From Desulfotomaculaceae bacterium (GTDB lineage Bacteria > Bacillota > Desulfotomaculia > Desulfotomaculales > Pelotomaculaceae): DNA of 16,033 bases. How positions within the stretch are numbered: the first letter of the stretch is position 1; each line of letters starts with the position of its first letter. The stretch is from assembly GCA_028704035.1 (NCBI GenBank), contig JAQVLS010000011.1:1-16033 (forward strand), given 5' to 3'. This document shows, piece by piece, positions 14,096-16,033 of this stretch. The notes under the pieces were generated by a model, which worked only from the letters and a program-made list of their open reading frames with translations, did no database searches and was not told where the DNA came from. The position numbers were made by a program, and so were the translations under genes.

Positions 14096-15457
14096 ATGAT
14101 TTCGTTAAATGAAAATCTGGTTGATGTAATCCGCGACGCCCTGCGAACCGAGGAATCAAGGGAAAACCTCCCTATCATGCTGGAAGATCTGCAGCCGTTT
14201 GACCTAGCCCACATCCTGCCGGAGTTCGAGAAGTCAGAACAACTGAACCTGATGTCAGTGCTGCCTGCCGGCAAGGTTGCCGATGCGCTGGAACACCTGG
14301 AGCCTGTACAGCAGTACTGGTTTTTGTTCCACCTGGGAGAGCCTTTTGCCCGAGAGGTATTAAACGGTATGTCCAGCGACATCATCGTTGACTTTTTTGC
14401 GGCTATACACCCGCGCCAGGCTGACCGCCTAGTTTTGTGGCTGCCAGAAGAATATCAGACCAAGGTAAGGTCGCTGATGAGCTATCCCGAAAACACCGCC
14501 GGCGGCCTAGCCATCGTGGAATATGTATCCGCCCGGCAGAACTGGACTGCGGAACAGACCCTCGCCCACGTGCGAAAGATCGGCAAAGAGGCTGAAATAG
14601 TATCATACGTATACGTGTTGGATGCGCCCGGCAGGCTTGTCGGCATCGTGTCCCTGCGCGAGCTGATCCTCGCTGCGCCAAAGACGAAACTGGCGGAGTT
14701 TCTCAACAGCAGCGTTATCTTCGTTAATGCCGACACAGACCAGGAAGAAGTAGCCCGGGTGTTCGGCCAGTACGACCTGGTGGCGCTGCCTGTAGTAGAT
14801 GGAAACGGCAGGATGGTCGGTATCATCACGGTAGACGATGTCCTCGACGTTGTGGAAGAGGAAGCCACAGAGGACTTCCAGCTCCTGGGCGGCAGCCAGC
14901 CGCTGGATGCGCCTTACATGCAGGCCGGGTTTTTTTCACTGTACCGCAAGCGGATCGGGTGGCTGCTGATTCTTTTCATAGCCCAGGCGTTTACCAGCAA
15001 CATCCTCAGGTATTACGAGGGAGTGCTTAGCGAAGTGATCTCGCTGGCCCTGTTCATACCACTCCTAATCGGCACCGGCGGCAACGCCGGAGCGCAGGCT
15101 TCCACGCTTGTGGTCCGGGCACTCGCTGTGGGCGAGTTAACCGTGGGGGATTTTGCCAGGGTTGTCTGGCGCGAATCCCGCCTGGGGCTGCTGTTAGGCT
15201 TGACCATGGCGGTCGCCACCTTTATCAGGGCGGTAACAATCGACGGTTCAATGAATCTGGGCATTACAGTCGCCGCAACCATTGTGGCTATAGTAACGGT
15301 CAGTTCGACAGTGGGCGCGGGAATACCCATCATCGGCAGGCGGCTGGGAATAGATCCCGCTGTGCTTTCAGCTCCTGTGATTACGACAATCATCGACTCA
15401 GCCGGCCTGTTCATATACTTTGAATTCGCCCGACATATCCTTTTAATCGGCCGATAG
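14096..15457 (+). CDS. mgtE: MgtE-family Mg2+ transporter
   Basis: MgtE is a homodimeric Mg2+-gated channel/transporter in the cytoplasmic membrane. I place the start at ATG 14096, eight nt after GGAGG (14083-14087), giving 453 residues, the normal MgtE length. The same frame is open back to 13838, but that stretch is the riboswitch and does not encode family sequence; GTG 14057 is a weaker alternative. Domains: helical N domain about 1-130, paired CBS domains about 135-258 (YVLDAPGRLVGIVSLREL and LPVVDGNGRMVGIITVDDVLDVV), a plug helix, and about five membrane helices from 287 on. Pore signatures are LIGTGGNAGAQAST at 324-337 and DPAVLSAPVITTIIDSAGL at 420-438, with D434 at the conserved pore aspartate. 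Control is by the upstream M-box. Confidence 0.96.
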   Translation: MISLNENLVDVIRDALRTEESRENLPIMLEDLQPFDLAHILPEFEKSEQLNLMSVLPAGKVADALEHLEPVQQYWFLFHLGEPFAREVLNGMSSDIIVDFFAAIHPRQADRLVLWLPEEYQTKVRSLMSYPENTAGGLAIVEYVSARQNWTAEQTLAHVRKIGKEAEIVSYVYVLDAPGRLVGIVSLRELILAAPKTKLAEFLNSSVIFVNADTDQEEVARVFGQYDLVALPVVDGNGRMVGIITVDDVLDVVEEEATEDFQLLGGSQPLDAPYMQAGFFSLYRKRIGWLLILFIAQAFTSNILRYYEGVLSEVISLALFIPLLIGTGGNAGAQASTLVVRALAVGELTVGDFARVVWRESRLGLLLGLTMAVATFIRAVTIDGSMNLGITVAATIVAIVTVSSTVGAGIPIIGRRLGIDPAVLSAPVITTIIDSAGLFIYFEFARHILLIGR

Positions 15458-15525
15458 ACCGCCCATCGTTTTAAAGGGGGCAGCCGTTATTACGATTGAA
15501 GCCAAACAATAAATAATAGTTTTTT

Positions 15526-15560
15526 TTGACAAATATATGGCCGAGAGGATAAGCTATAAA
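15526..15560 (+). promoter_or_regulatory. Possible promoter of the Rrf2 gene
   Basis: Perfect TTGACA at 15526-15531. The -10 is uncertain: GATAAG at 15548 has 16-bp spacing but poor ends, while TATAAA at 15555 is better but 23 bp away. Suboptimal spacing is common in regulated promoters, and Rrf2 regulators often repress their own gene. Confidence 0.35.
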
Positions 15561-15630
15561 CAACATTAAGTTGGTAGGGATTAGAAGCAAAAGAGATGGG
15601 TTTTAATATTTTTTAGAGGGGGGTTTTTGA

Positions 15631-16033
15631 TTGAGGTTTTCTACGCGGTCACGGTACGGACTGCGGGCAATGTTGGAACTTGCGTTTAATTATGATAAAA
15701 AAGAACCGACGCCCCTTTTTCAAATTGCGGAAAAGCAGTTAATTTCTGAGGGTTACCTGGAACATATGATGACTGTACTGCGCAAAGGAGGGCTGGTTCG
15801 CAGCGTGCGGGGCGCCCAGGGCGGCTATCTGCTGATGCGGGAGCCCGCCAAGATAACTGTCGGTAAGATCGTCAGGTGTTTGGAGGGGCCGCTTGCCCCC
15901 ACTGCTTGTGTAAGCGAAGAAGACCCGGAAAACTGTATAAGAGCGGAATTTTGCGTGACCAAGCAGCTGTGGGAAAGAGTCAGGGAAGCAACCGCATCAG
16001 TATTGGACAGCGTCACCCTGGCGGATCTGTGCA
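15631..16033 (+). CDS. Rrf2-family (IscR/CymR-like) transcriptional regulator, 3' truncated by the window
   Basis: A winged-helix DNA-binding regulator, visible for 134 residues and cut at the window end. MRFSTRSRYGLRAMLELA is the typical Rrf2 N-terminus, followed by the recognition region QIAEKQLISEGYLEHMMTVL and the wing GLVRSVRGAQGGYLL. Cysteines C93, C102 and C108 (C-x8-C-x5-C) fit the Fe-S ligand region of IscR-type members; C83 is extra. The C-terminal LDSVTLADL is also typical. The TTG start at 15631 follows GAGGGGGG at 15616-15623. In many Firmicutes such a gene precedes cysteine desulfurase and iscU-like genes, so Fe-S assembly genes may lie just outside the window. CymR-type control of cysteine metabolism is the alternative, but CymR lacks this cysteine set. 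Confidence 0.9.
   Translation, partial: MRFSTRSRYGLRAMLELAFNYDKKEPTPLFQIAEKQLISEGYLEHMMTVLRKGGLVRSVRGAQGGYLLMREPAKITVGKIVRCLEGPLAPTACVSEEDPENCIRAEFCVTKQLWERVREATASVLDSVTLADLC

Overview
The window reads as a chromosomal segment of an anaerobic, spore-forming Firmicute, most like the Peptococcaceae (Desulfotomaculum/Pelotomaculum group). This is inferred from a spore-cortex amidase (CwlD) behind a sigma-E-type promoter, strong AGGAGG-type ribosome binding sites, frequent TTG starts, ferredoxin-type Fe-S flavoenzymes, an M-box riboswitch, and the small-protein trio DUF1659/DUF2922/YvrJ. No 16S or other taxonomic marker is present, so the genus is a guess.

Layout. 1-197 is a leader holding a 16-bp inverted repeat. 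198-5073 is the lower-glycolysis operon pgk-tpiA-gpmI-eno. 5102-6062 is the rplM-rpsI ribosomal operon with its own consensus promoter and a clear terminator. 6124-7961 holds two cell-envelope genes: the lipid II flippase amj and the cortex amidase cwlD. In B. subtilis (from memory) rplM-rpsI also lies just upstream of cwlD, so this is partly conserved synteny with glycolysis joined upstream. 8089-9055 is a compact operon of three very small proteins (DUF1659, DUF2922, YvrJ) with a strong promoter, an attenuator-like hairpin, a possible Shine-Dalgarno switch, an intercistronic hairpin and a terminator. galE follows at 9227-10213. A nitronate monooxygenase/FabK-like flavoprotein lies on the minus strand (10428-11381), convergent with galE. 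11652-13634 is a multidomain FAD/NAD(P)/Fe-S oxidoreductase with a degenerate MvhD-like C-terminal domain. 13741-15457 is an M-box (Mg2+) riboswitch controlling mgtE. The window ends inside an Rrf2-family Fe-S regulator.

Function. The first operon covers glycerate-1,3-bisphosphate to phosphoenolpyruvate plus triose isomerisation. rplM-rpsI supply ribosomal proteins L13 and S9. amj and cwlD act in peptidoglycan export and spore-cortex maturation. mgtE is controlled at transcription by Mg2+ through two mutually exclusive hairpins that can be read directly in the sequence.

Least explained parts: the heavily structured DUF1659-DUF2922-YvrJ operon, whose YvrJ appears to start at CTG; the oxidoreductase whose MvhD-like domain has lost most expected cluster cysteines; the dispersed REP-like 27-bp palindromes around 2183 and 10216; and the long inverted repeats upstream of pgk and galE. 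No CRISPR array, tRNA, rRNA or intact mobile element was seen.
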